Shown here one piece after another: positions 12,150 to 22,790 of a stretch of DNA of 64,000 nt. The translations under genes and the position numbers were made by a program. This stretch comes from Stenogyne calaminthoides (taxonomy: Eukaryota; Streptophyta; Magnoliopsida; Lamiales; Lamiaceae): assembly GCA_037126765.1 (NCBI GenBank), contig JBBCBC010000002.1, positions 46,752,889 through 46,816,888 of the forward strand, given 5' to 3'. The notes beneath the pieces are model-generated. The model was not told the DNA's origin. It did not search any database and saw only the letters and a program-made list of their open reading frames with translations. Numbering within the stretch: the stretch's first letter is position 1; the number at the start of each line of letters is the position of its first letter.

Positions 12150-12735
12150 ATATTTTTATCCCACATCAAGTAAATATTAAAAGAAAATGTAAAGAGAAAA
12201 TAAAATCTCATAATTTTGTCCCACATCGAAAATGTTAAAAGAAAATGTGAGAGAAAACAATATAAAAGGGGAAAAGTGTACTTCACCTCATATATTTGTC
12301 CCACATCGAAAGTGTTGGAGAAAAAATGAGAGAAAATATTATAAAAGGGGATGAAGGTGGAACTTGATTCATATATTTATCACTTCATACATTTATCCCA
12401 CATCGAAAGTGTTGGAGAAAAATGTAAGATGAAGTATTATAAAATGGGTGAATGTGGACCTTGGTTCATATTATCTCACCTCCTACATTTATCCCACATC
12501 GAAAGTGTTGGGAAAAAATGTGAGAGGAAGTATTATAAAAGGGGTGAAGTTGGACCTTGGTTCATATTATCCTCACCTCATACATTTATCCCACATCGAA
12601 AGTATTGAAAGAAAATGTGAGAGAAAATATTATAAAAGGGGTGAAGGTGGACCTTGGTTCATATTATCCCACCTCATACATTTATCCCACATCAAAAGTG
12701 TTGAGAAAAATGTGAGAGAAAGTATTTTAAAAATA
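12150..12735 (+). promoter_or_regulatory. tandem array of snRNA-promoter-like modules (USE + TATA)
   Basis: A ~96-bp unit repeats in tandem. Each full unit has RTCCCACATCG, the consensus of the plant U-snRNA upstream sequence element, followed by a TATAAAA box. USE/TATA pairs lie at 12218-12228/12261, 12298-12308/12340, 12395-12405/12438, 12491-12501/12534 and 12588-12598/12631. The gap between the elements is 32, 31, 32, 32 and 32 bp. Degenerate units flank them: CCCACATCA at 12159 and 12686, both without a good TATA. USE-to-USE spacing is 80, 97, 96, 97 and 96 bp. In known plant Pol II snRNA genes these two elements sit about four helical turns apart, which this spacing matches. No snRNA-like sequence follows the units. 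Transcription is not shown by sequence alone. Confidence 0.75.
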
Positions 12736-12845
12736 TATTTTTTTTAAAAAGGTGAAAACCGGTTTTTTCCGGTTAGCGGTTCGCCGGTTGAACCAGTTTT
12801 TTCCGATTTTGACCGGTTCAAACCGGTTCAACCTGAAAAACGGTT

Positions 12846-14022
12846 TGTTGCAAGTCGTGTTTCGTGGATAATATGATGTGGTGATGTGTGTGACGACTTA
12901 ACAAACAAAATAATGATGTGTAATACATTGTGTGTGTGTGACGAGCACATCTGTATGTAGGATGACAACACGGATTTGTTGACCCAGTTCGTTAAGAATG
13001 ACTACGTCTGGGGGCGTACCAAGCCTGGCTTATATTATTTATGGTTTGGGGAGAGTGTCGATCACAATATGTTTGTGACGAGCACAATGGTTATGTGGGA
13101 GGGAGAATTGATACAAGAGTTAGCTATGGAAAATTTCTGAACATTTCTTTTGTTATTTTTGAGCCTATTTATAAGCTTTGGATGAGCTGGTGGTGTCAAG
13201 ACTTGAGCTGGTGGTGTCCTGGCTAGCACGAGCTGGCGATATCTTAACATGCACGAATCTATGTGGTGTTGCCACATTTTTTGTTTGTGCTTCTTTGGTT
13301 GACATTTGTCTTTACTTGCTCGAGAAGTATTCTACTTGTCATCCAGGTGGTGATGGTGGCGTCGTGGGTGACCCGATTCTTGTGCTTTCTTTGGTGGTTA
13401 TTAGTGACTCATGAGGCTCGGCCTTGTGGTCGTTCATTAAGTGGCGCAAACCAAACACCACGGCCTTGATTCGTATTGCTGGCGTGGGAAAAGCACTTCT
13501 TCTTCTCGCTCCTACGGACCTACATTAACCATGTATGCGTGCTTTCGCTCCCGATAGGTTGCTTTGCTTGCCGGAAAAGCGTTATTTGTAAACCAAATAC
13601 TTTGGTTCTTCTTTGCTCTTTCGCCTTAGCCGAGGTGGCGTGTCCTCCTCCTCTGTTAAATGCAGGTTTTCGTCTCTCCTTCCCTGTTCATCCCAGGGCT
13701 TCGTCTTTCCTTCTCTGTTAAATACGGTTTCGTCTTTCCTTTACGTTAAATACGGTTTTCGCAAACCACTACCCGTGTTAGCTTGTCTTGTTGAATGGTC
13801 ACTGGGTTGCCGGGAGAGCATAATTTTTTAAAGATGATGGCCAGCCCGGCACCCTCGGTTTGCTTAAATCGGGCATGCTCCTAGCAAGCACAGATGGATG
13901 AGCGGGATGTGTATCCAATCGGTGAGCACTTGTCCGATAAATTACGCGGGCACCTTTATTTTCTAGGTCCACGTGTTCGTCGTGCGAGCACGTGGCAGTA
14001 AAGATTATTTATGTGCACAACA
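12846..14022 (-). repeat. 3' LTR of Gypsy element A
   Basis: 1177 bp with TGTTG...CAACA ends, aligning along its length with 33828-35003. The two differ by scattered substitutions and short indels. Confidence 0.88.
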
Positions 14023-14340
14023 ATATCCCCCAGTCGGGCCTCTTTGCGTTCGTCATGGGGGCCCGACTGTTGAAGGCCTTAGAGAGGGAGATCGAGGCAT
14101 CGTTTCGTTCTCCGTAGGGCGTATCCCGAGGCAATCATTCCTTCTTCTTTCTAAGAACTCCGGCAACCTCATCTTCTCCGGTAGTAAATTTCTTCAGGTA
14201 GTAATTTCTTCTCTTGGTTTGTTTGTTTTTTTTTTTTAATGCTATCTCGTTCCATCTCTTTTGATATTTTATCCAATTCCGAGGGGTCTAAGATTTCTCG
14301 GGGGTTGGTGTCTTCACCTCGCCGCCCATTTACTCATAGC

Positions 14341-16464
14341 ATGGCTTGTTCATCGAAGGTGGATGCTTTTGGACCATGACCTCACCGGAGGGTTCGAAAG
14401 CCATTTGTCGTTCTCTCTCTGATTCCAAGGAGGCGATAAACGAGCTAGGTCGGGAGCACGTTCTATTTTTTTGGATGATTCCGATGAGAATAGGTTGTCG
14501 CCGAGGGATGGTGCCCGGGTTGTGGGTGATTATACTGTTGGTGAATCTGAAACCAAAAAAACTGGCGAGCATAATGTTGGGGCCGAGTATAGAGTCGAGG
14601 GCATGGGTGAGCAAAATGTGGAGGTCGATAGCGAGTAGAACATCGCGCTTGGACGGCCCCATATCTTGAGTTACGCCGAATATAGTGCTCAATACAATTT
14701 TGATTGGCCCGATCAGCCTCACCAGATTGCCGTTGAGAATAAATTATCTGCGAAAGCGAATTGCGAAGCATAATCGTGCAGATTGGCTTGGTGGGTTATA
14801 CCGCTTATGATACTCCGTAAGATGTATTTTTCGGTGCGGGACCGATGAGCATGTGAATCGACCTCAAAGGTTATGTGGCAAATAAATCTTGACACCATGG
14901 AGGCGGGCCTCCAATTCCTTCTTCATCCGGCGATCTCCCATTTGCTCGTTGAGTGAGACATTACCATCACTTAATTGATGCCAAATCGAGAACACAAAGC
15001 TTGTTGTTGCTTGTACCTCCTTGTTCTGGTCGTCATATTTCGGTGCTGGCGGGGTGGGCAAAAAGCATTGTCCGTAGATTCTTTGAATCGCTTGTGAGTC
15101 TCCGGGTTGAAGATCTTTTCTATGATAGTCATTGATTTTTTATGTGCTTTACTTACCGAGGTAGCGAGCCCCTTGTCTGAAAAGTCTTTTCTATGCTCGC
15201 CGACGCGACCAATTTCGTGAGCACGCGGCAACGCTTAACGGGCGGCAATCTCATCAATCGCCGGAGCCGCCGGAGAATACTTCACTAAATCGGCGGAATG
15301 AACATTGCCGAGGCAACGGGGAGCCAACGCCGAGAAGGTGGGTTGGTCGACGCCAATGAAGGCGGATAAAGTCATCGCTGAAAAGGCGGAAAATACTTCG
15401 CTAAATTGACAGAATGGACATCGCCGAGGTAGCGGGGAGCCCACGCCGAGGAGGCGGGCTGGTCGACGCCAATGAAGGCGGACAATGGGAGCAAGCATGC
15501 TAGCAACCCCCCGCCTTTTATCTCAAAGAGCAACCCCTCAGGTCGGGCTAGAAAAAGTGACTATAAAGCAAGTAGTGTTGAGAGCTTACTTGATGGTGGT
15601 CGTGTTCACCGGGGTGGGAGGTCCGTGGTTCGGTCCAAACTAGTGTGAGTCATTGGTCACCATCTCCCATCTATCGATCTCCGTGAAATCGGCCTTGATT
15701 TCTTGTTTTGTCGAGGAGAGTCGAAATGGTCAACCCCCATCCGATGAGAAGGAGGACGTGACGGCGGCATCACGCGGGTGATACTGACTGGTGGAGGTGA
15801 GCAAAGTGCTCAAAGCGTCGAAAGCGCAGGGGCTCGGGTTGGTGGCGATCAGAGTGCACCGGATGATGACGAACGTAAGATGGAGGATGATGGTGAGCAG
15901 AGGGCCCAGAATGGCGGCGAGCAAGGAGTTCTGGATGGCGGCGAACAAGGCAGTCAGGATAGGATGGGATCGCTTAGCTTTTCGCTTCCGCCTACTCCGG
16001 ATAATGACCCATTTCCTTAGACTTTTTCTTTGTAAACTCTGTGTTTGACTAGGATAACCTTTTTTTGCTTGACTGGGATGGCCGTTGTGAAGTTTCGACC
16101 CAAAGAAAAAGACAACCAAGAGCTGAGTGTTCATCTGCACCAGGCCGAAGAAGAGAACACCAACCTTGGTGTTAAGATGTCGAAGATGTTCACAGAAGAT
16201 TATCATCAGGAGATGATCAACTTCTCCTATGCCTGTACTTTCGCAGATGCCGTGCACACAGCTCGTCGTGTCTTTTCGGTCGACCAGCTCGAGCCATTTA
16301 AAACTGATCTGAAAGAATGGTTGGTCGACTATCCTCCGGTCCCTGATCGCGATCTCCCTTTTACCGACCTTCAGGATATTGGTATGGACTTCTCATTTCT
16401 ACCAGAAGGGGTTTTGGTAGTTGATCCTCCTAAGGATGAGGAGATCGAAGGAAGGAAGGAATAA
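14341..16464 (+). pseudogene. antisense ORF region of Gypsy element A, degenerate
   Basis: Several plus-strand open stretches lie between the integrase remnant and the 3' LTR, opposite to the element's own sense. The best is 16045-16464 (139 codons; internal Met at 16078). It has a short charged coiled-coil-like start, the block 'MINFSYACTFADAVHTARRV' and an acidic C-terminus. Just before it, 15778-16020 encodes a Gly-Glu-Gln-rich repeat. Further upstream an acidic frame can be followed from about 14470 through frameshifts. Tat-lineage elements are known to carry extra antisense ORFs in exactly this place. I cannot name a domain; the region is broken by frameshifts and its function is unknown. 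Confidence 0.5.
15285..15490. repeat. two diverged copies of a ~120-bp GC-rich unit
   Basis: Two adjacent units share GGGAGCC(A/C)ACGCCGAG and GGTCGACGCCAATGAAGGCGG. Their composition and words (GGCGGAAT, CGCCGAG, AAGGCGGA) resemble the 127-bp array elsewhere in the same element, suggesting a common origin. Confidence 0.6.
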
Positions 16465-17392
16465 TCTCAACAGGCGAGGCGGCGGATGGAGACAAAATTC
16501 GGTGTGGCGAGTGCTCGGGATGGTGGCGAGCATAACGCTCTGGGTGGCGAGCATGGTACTCATGGTGGCGAGCAAAGCATTCAAAGATAGAAAGTTCCTC
16601 TGTTGACCTCGAAGTTTTTAAGCTTTTTCTGGTTTGTTGTTTGAAGTTTCTTTGTGTTTAGACTAGGATTGCCTCATTTCTGTTTGGCCGGAATGCTTTT
16701 TGATGTTTGACTCCTAGCGGGTCTTCTTGTATGTTTGGTCGTTAGCGCCTTGTTTTTCCGTATAAGAACTGAACCATCTGATGTGTCTGTGTTTGACTTG
16801 ACTTTGTTTATGATTGTCTTACGTTGGTGCAATCATGATGGTTGGTTTATTTAGGTGAAACCCGTTCTATTTCGCGATCGACTTACGTAACTGGCGATCA
16901 CTTCTGCTCTGGTCGTCTTATTTATGGTGCGACCTATGTACTTAATGCGTGCTTTGTTGCGAGCATGGTAAGCACACATTCTTTCGCCAAGCAAACACAA
17001 ACTCGCTCTGTCCGATTCTTGTTGGATTCGGTCGTCTTATTATTATTACGCGACCGATTGGGCATATGGCCAAACACACTAGATAAATGAATAAACACCA
17101 CGCAGGATGTTTTTAATCTTTGAGGCTCTTATACACACTTGTTAAAACTCCTTTTTTGTAGACAAGACTTGCTTACAAATTTACACTCGTGTAATAACCT
17201 TATTGATGCCTTGATGTCTTTGCCTTTTGCCGGTTGAGCAGAGGTTTTCTGGTTATATGTTCGACACCCCTTGCTCGGTTTTTGTGGTCGATTTGCTTAT
17301 CTTGAGCGAGCAGAGGTTTTCTGATCATGTGCTCGTGTGATTTAACGCAGCTTGTACTCGACCTTGGTTTTTTACATTGTTGCAACCACCAC
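16465..17392. other. 3' non-coding part of Gypsy element A between antisense ORF and integrase
   Basis: This stretch has no convincing ORF. The word GGTGGCGAGCA recurs at about 16520-16575, a motif frequent throughout this retrotransposon lineage. Confidence 0.5.
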
Positions 17393-18585
17393 TCATCGAT
17401 AATATTTTTTCAAATTTGACGCATTCCATGAATAGGAAAGCGGAGTTCCATCCATCGTCTCCAAATCGTATGCTCCGTTTAGCAAGCGCTCTAATATTCG
17501 GTATGGGCCTTCCCACACTTGGCCGAACACACCACTCGGGACCCCCATTGCTCGCCTGAGGATGAGCTCACCGATTTTGAATCTGCGGATCCGAACTTTG
17601 GAGTTATAAAATTTTTCTGACCTTTGTTTATACATGGCATTCTTGAGGTCGGCCTCAGATATTTTTTTCCTCCAACAAGTTGCGGCTTAGGCGGCTTTGG
17701 TCATTGGTATGTTCTCCAAAACACATAGTTCCGTGGCTCGAGATTTTGACCTGCCGGAATAACCGCTTAGTACCAAAAGCTAAAATAACGAAGTCACACC
17801 CGTGGATGTTCTGAAAGTGGTGCGGTATGCCCACAAAGTTTCGGGTAGTTCCTCGGCCCATCCCCCCTTAGAATCACCAAGTTTAGCCTTGAGGGTATGC
17901 TTGATAATTTTATTGACCGCTTCAACTTGCTCGTTAGACTGGGGATAGTATGGAGTGGAATAGTGTTTTTTGATTCCCCAGCGAGCACAATTCTGGCGGA
18001 ACTCACTCCCGTCGAATTGCTTGCCATTGTCCGTCACTAGCGATTGGGGTAGCCCGAAGCGACATATGATGTTTTTCCAGACAAAATTCCACATTTTTTG
18101 TTCCGTGGCTTTCACAATGGCTTCGGCTTCCGCCCATTTTGTATAATAATCGACGGCGACCACCGCAAATCTTACCCCCGATATGCCAGTGGGGAAAGGG
18201 CCGATCAATTTGATCCCCCACTTGGCAAATGGTCATAGGCTATAGACGGAAACAAGTTCTTCCTGCGGACTATGAATAAGCGGGCATATACCTGACAATC
18301 ACGACACGCGAAGCATAGGCAGTGAATCCTTTTTAAGTGTGGGCAAGAATACCTTGTCGACGCTTTTGTAGGCGAGCATGTCCGTCGTATGATTCCCACA
18401 TACCCCAGTGAATTTGCACGAGAACTATATGGCCTTCTTCCGGCGTTACATATTTTAACAACGGAAGAGAAAAACTTCGCTTATACAAGTGCCCGTCCAA
18501 AATGGTGTAGCGAGCAACTTGCAAGCGTAGGCGAGCAGGAACATGCTCACGTCCTCAGGAGGACACCTTTGTAAATAGCTAAAAA
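17393..18585 (-). pseudogene. Gypsy integrase remnant (element A)
   Basis: Read on the minus strand, this is the integrase end of a Ty3/Gypsy pol in several frames. The N-terminal zinc-binding part starts near 18530 ('ARYTILDGHLYKRSFSLPLL') but its HHCC cluster is frameshifted. The catalytic core is at 17780-18208, with the first Asp in 'VDYYTKWAEAEAI', the second in 'VTDNGKQF' and the Glu in 'NEQVEAVNKIIKH'. The C-terminal module is at 17393-17635, ending 'SYSWNASNLKKYYR'. Frameshifts separate these parts. Homology to element B stops abruptly near 18590, just upstream of the zinc-binding domain, where the tandem array begins. It cannot encode an active enzyme. Confidence 0.85.
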
Positions 18586-18589
18586 AGGT

Positions 18590-19402
18590 CGGCGCTAAAA
18601 GTTCGAGGCAGATCAACGCCGTAAAAAGGCGGATGAACGCTGGAAGGGCGCGACGATCTCGCCGCCAAGATGGCGTAGGCGCTCATTTCGGCCGAATACG
18701 CGGTCGCCGATGATGAAGGCCAGAACTTTCAAAAAGAAAGGGCGATCAACGTCAAAAAGGGAGGATGAATGCCGGAGGGCGAATGATCTCATCTCGCCGA
18801 GATGACGTAACCGCTTTCGATAGAATCTGGTGATCGCTTACGCGAAGAACCAAGGCTTTAAAGGCGGCAGATCAACGCCAGAAAGGCGGATAACGCCGGG
18901 TGGGCGAATGATCTCTGCCGCCGAGATGGCGAGGGAGCGCTTCGGCGGAATCGCATCACCCGATCGCAGGCCAGCTACTAAAGGCGGGCAAATCAATACC
19001 GTAAGGCGGATGAAGGTCGAGGGTGAACGATCTCATCGTAGAGATGGCGAGGAGCGCTAAGTGGAATACGATCGCCCGATCGCGGAATACAGCGCCTAAA
19101 AGGCGGGCGAGATCAACACCGTGAAAGGCGGGTGTGACGCCCGGGGCGACGATCTGCCGCCGAAGATGGAGGAGCGCCACGGTGGAATCTGCTTGTCGCG
19201 CCCGTCTGAGGCCAGCGCTAAAAAGCGGCGAATCAATGCCCGTAAAGGCGGATGAATCTTTGGGAGGCGAATGATCTCATCGTCGAGACGGGCGAGGCGC
19301 TTATTTCGGCGAAATCTGGCGTCGCCGATCACGGAAGGCAGGCGCCTAAAAGGCGGGCAGATCAACGCCGTAAAGGTGGATGAACTTTGGGAGGCGAATG
19401 AT
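18590..19402. repeat. ~127-bp CpG-rich tandem array, left part
   Basis: About six to seven units. The landmark (G)ATGATCTC recurs near 18653, 18783, 18909, 19029, 19151, 19270 and 19398, spacing about 119-130 bp. Each unit contains a near-palindrome (ATCTCGTCGCCGAGAT), GGCGGAAT, GATCGCGGAAGGCCAG, AAAAGGCGGGCAGATCAACG and AAAGGCGGATGAACG. The array is cut after ATGAT by the Copia element and resumes at 28536. Confidence 0.85.
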
Positions 19403-21253
19403 TGTTGGGATTATATTGAAAAGTATGCTTTTACTTTGTATAATCGAAAACCCGAATATCCGACTTATTCTTGAAATAAATTGTTTATCAGCGATGCTTT
19501 AAATATGATTGAATGTTGTATATATTCTTTGCATAACTGTTCAATAATTAAATGCGTGTTACATCAGTAGTTAATTTAGTGATACCGATCACGAAGATTA
19601 AATTAACAGTCCTTGTAACTATAAGCACGCCATTCACGACCTAGATGGAAATGAACAACCATCGCGAAAAGGTTGAAGTGTAAGGCTCAGATTGGTTTGT
19701 CTTGACCAAGAGATTACACTAGTGCATGGTGATCTTGTTGAATAGGACCCTGAGGAGGATAAATTCTTGAAGCGAACAAGGAAGAATTAGACCTCGATGG
19801 TTCGTTATTTCTTAACCTTAAAATCCCTTAAATAGGATCACGTGGGATTGGTAACTATTGCTTTGACTTATCATGGGTAGCAAATCGAGAGAGAGATTCA
19901 ATACTTTTTTATTTGGGCAATATTATTGGTCACGTGTGATTCTAAGATTTAATACGAAGAATCGTGTGCGAAATAAGCACGCTTGCTTGATTTGGTTTGG
20001 GAGGTTCATAAGTTTTATCATACCAAATCTTGCAAGTGGAATTAGTTTCGGTATGGATAATAATGTTGAACCGTTCCTCGACCAAGGATAAAAGATATTA
20101 ATTAACGGAAAGCTATTTGGGTGGCTTGAATTAATTAATGGGCTAGATAATCTTAAACACGGGGAAATAATGACCGGGGAGCCATATTGATTGTAATATG
20201 GGTTAAGATGGATAGTGCAATATTAATTATGTAGTGAGATTAATTAATATTTATGGGCTTGAATTATATTGTGGCTTAATATTAGATATTCAAGATCCAT
20301 TAGAAGGTCCAATCTTAATTCTCCTAAAGGCCCCCTGAGTAGCCCAACATATAGTCCAATAACTGAAAAGGTGATTAAAATAAAATAAATATTGTTGCTT
20401 AATTTTCCTATGATATTTTCGAAATCTATGGATAAAAGAGGAGAAAAGATTTTCTTTGAATTTTGTTATGGAATGAAGATATGTATTCTTGGAATACAAG
20501 ATTATCTCATTAAATTCAAGAAATCTCCCACTTGGTTATTCATTAAGGAATTTCGAAATTTTTGGAAATATAGTGGGCAAGAAAGATTTTCTTGATTTTC
20601 TTGAAAATATATTATGGAAGATATGTATTTCTTGAAATACAAGAATATCTCATAAATTCAAGAAGATCCAAATCTTGGTATCTTGCCTAGTATTTTCGAG
20701 AAAATTATGCCATAAAATAGAGGAGGTTGAATTTTTGTGGAATATTTTAATTATGGGAAAAAAAGAATATATGGGATATATTCAAGATTTCTTGGTGACC
20801 AAGAAAAGTCTTTTCCCACATTGAAATATCACATAATTTTCGTCAAACCCCTCTTATAAATAGGGGATGATTAGTTCATTCCCAAGTACAATTCCATGTC
20901 TTTGGAAATATTAGCAAATCCACATAAGTGGTGCAACAAAGTTTATTTTTCCTTTTGTTAATTGTTCATGAGTATCCTTCCACGGATTGTCGAGCAAGGG
21001 CTAAAGGAATACTTGAGAAGTCCTTTTGGTTAGTCCGTCCGACCAAAGCCTTTTTTGCCATCGAGAGGTACGTTTTCGTAAACCCGTAGATTCGCGTCGT
21101 CGTAGGTTTCGTGGCTTTTTTATATGCATGATATGTTGTTGCAATTATTATTTGAATTAATATATGATTAATTCATGCTAGTAATAATTAATGAATTAAA
21201 TTTGTATTTAAATATTCACCCCGAATAGATCTGTGCAACTCATTTCCCCAACA
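19403..21253 (+). repeat. 5' LTR of the Copia element
   Basis: 1851 bp. A TATA box (TATAAATAGGGG) lies at 20855, preceded 31 bp upstream by TTCCCACATTG. The LTR aligns fully with the 3' LTR, differing mainly by one- to few-base indels. Confidence 0.93.
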
Positions 21254-22790
21254 AGCCGTATCGAGCCCTTTGTTTAAGACTCTGAATTTTTTAAATTGTA
21301 ATTTAATTCGTGGACATTAAATTTGAAATTGGATAGTAGAACCTATTAGATCTCATTTTGCGGTATCCAATTGTCATGGATTTTAATGTTTTATTTTGCA
21401 TGCATATAAACCGTGGTTTTTAATTCGATTCGATTCGATTTGTTTTTTGCCTCGTGAGAAAATCCACGAGTAGACTAGGATTTGTTTGATTTGATCAATG
21501 TAATAGACTAGTCTAGATCTAGGTTTATTTATTTTTGTAAATAAATTAACCCGGATCGGGAACAAAAGATGAAGAATTAAAGGCGGAAATCGAACCAGCC
21601 AAAAGGGCGGCGCGGGCGCGCAAGGCCTGGCACGTATGGGCGCAGGGCGAGGCCGGGCTGGCCGAGCGCGCGCGCGAGATGAGGGGCATGCGCACGGGCG
21701 AAAGTGCTGGCCGCCAGCCCAGACGCTGGCGAAGGCGGACGACGGGCGCTACAGACGGGCGTGCCGATGTATGCGAGGAAACGCGGGCGTGTAGACGCTG
21801 GAGACGAGACGCGAAGCGCGCGCGACGCGGCGAAAGCGCTTGGAATCTTGTAGCGACGCGCTGCGCCGACTCCGCCGAGAAGCGTCTTGAGAAGGCGTGG
21901 CCTGTCAGGGCGGTCTGGGCGGCTGCCGAACTGTTGTCGAGAAGCGGCGGCGGATCTTGAAGCGTCGCATGGCGGCGAGTTGCTGGCGTGGTGGTTCGAG
22001 AGACGAAGTATTTTTTTCGAGACGAGCGAGTGGGAGAAATTCGAGGCGTGTTTCTTCAAGATCAAGCCAAGAAAAAATCAAACCATGACAATTGGATAAT
22101 TTGTGCCCAATATATTTTATTTTTCTTTTTTGCTTGATTTATTTCTTATTTATCTTATGCTTTATTTAATTTGTTTAAATGTGTTTGCATGAGGGTTGCC
22201 AAATGAAAAAATCTCAACTTCAAAATTACTAAGTATGTTTTAAATAATTAATTGACAATTTTATTAGGATAATAAAATTGAATTAATTTTGACCTCCATG
22301 ATTTATTTATTTGTGAATTCTTTTGGAGAAATTTCCATGGGACGGTCAAAAAGATAGGTTTCACATGAATGAATTCCAAGCGGATGATTGTGGGTTATTA
22401 CTAGTGGCGGCGATGACCCTCCCCACGAGGCTCGATCAAAGCGAAATAGTAATCTGTATTTAATCATGGTTATTACTTAGGTATAAAATTGATATGCATA
22501 TACTTCTCAGAAGTCCCTGTCAATTTTATATTGGTCAAGTAGAGCCAACTATTAATCTGGATATTAAAGGTTTATGCTTGTTCTTGTTTGTAACTTTGCT
22601 TGAATGTGTTTAAATAATGACCCTGGCGTGGCTTATTTAAAGCTGTTTTTTGAGATGTTGGGTGATCGTGTTCATATTTTTTGAGATTTTAATATGATGC
22701 ATGTGATCAAACCTTGTGATATATTTGTGCTTATGCATATAGTTGTTTATTTCGATTCAAAGATGTCGATTTACCTTTTTAATCCATTTT
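21254..22790 (+). other. Copia leader with a GC-rich insert
   Basis: This is the untranslated leader between the 5' LTR and the gag-like start. 21590-21965 is strikingly GC- and CpG-rich (GGCGCGGGCGCGC words) inside otherwise AT-rich sequence. It gives long open frames on both strands but no recognisable protein. 21970-22790 is AT-rich with no clear ORF. Confidence 0.6.

Noticed and set aside
12150..12735. true snRNA genes behind the USE-TATA modules
   Set aside because: The sequence 25-35 bp after each TATA box simply continues into the next repeat unit, with no Sm site or snRNA-like 5' end.
21577..22065. 162-codon minus-strand ORF and overlapping plus ORFs
   Set aside because: They come from the CpG-rich block in the Copia leader. 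Open frames on both strands are expected from GC content and no domain is visible.
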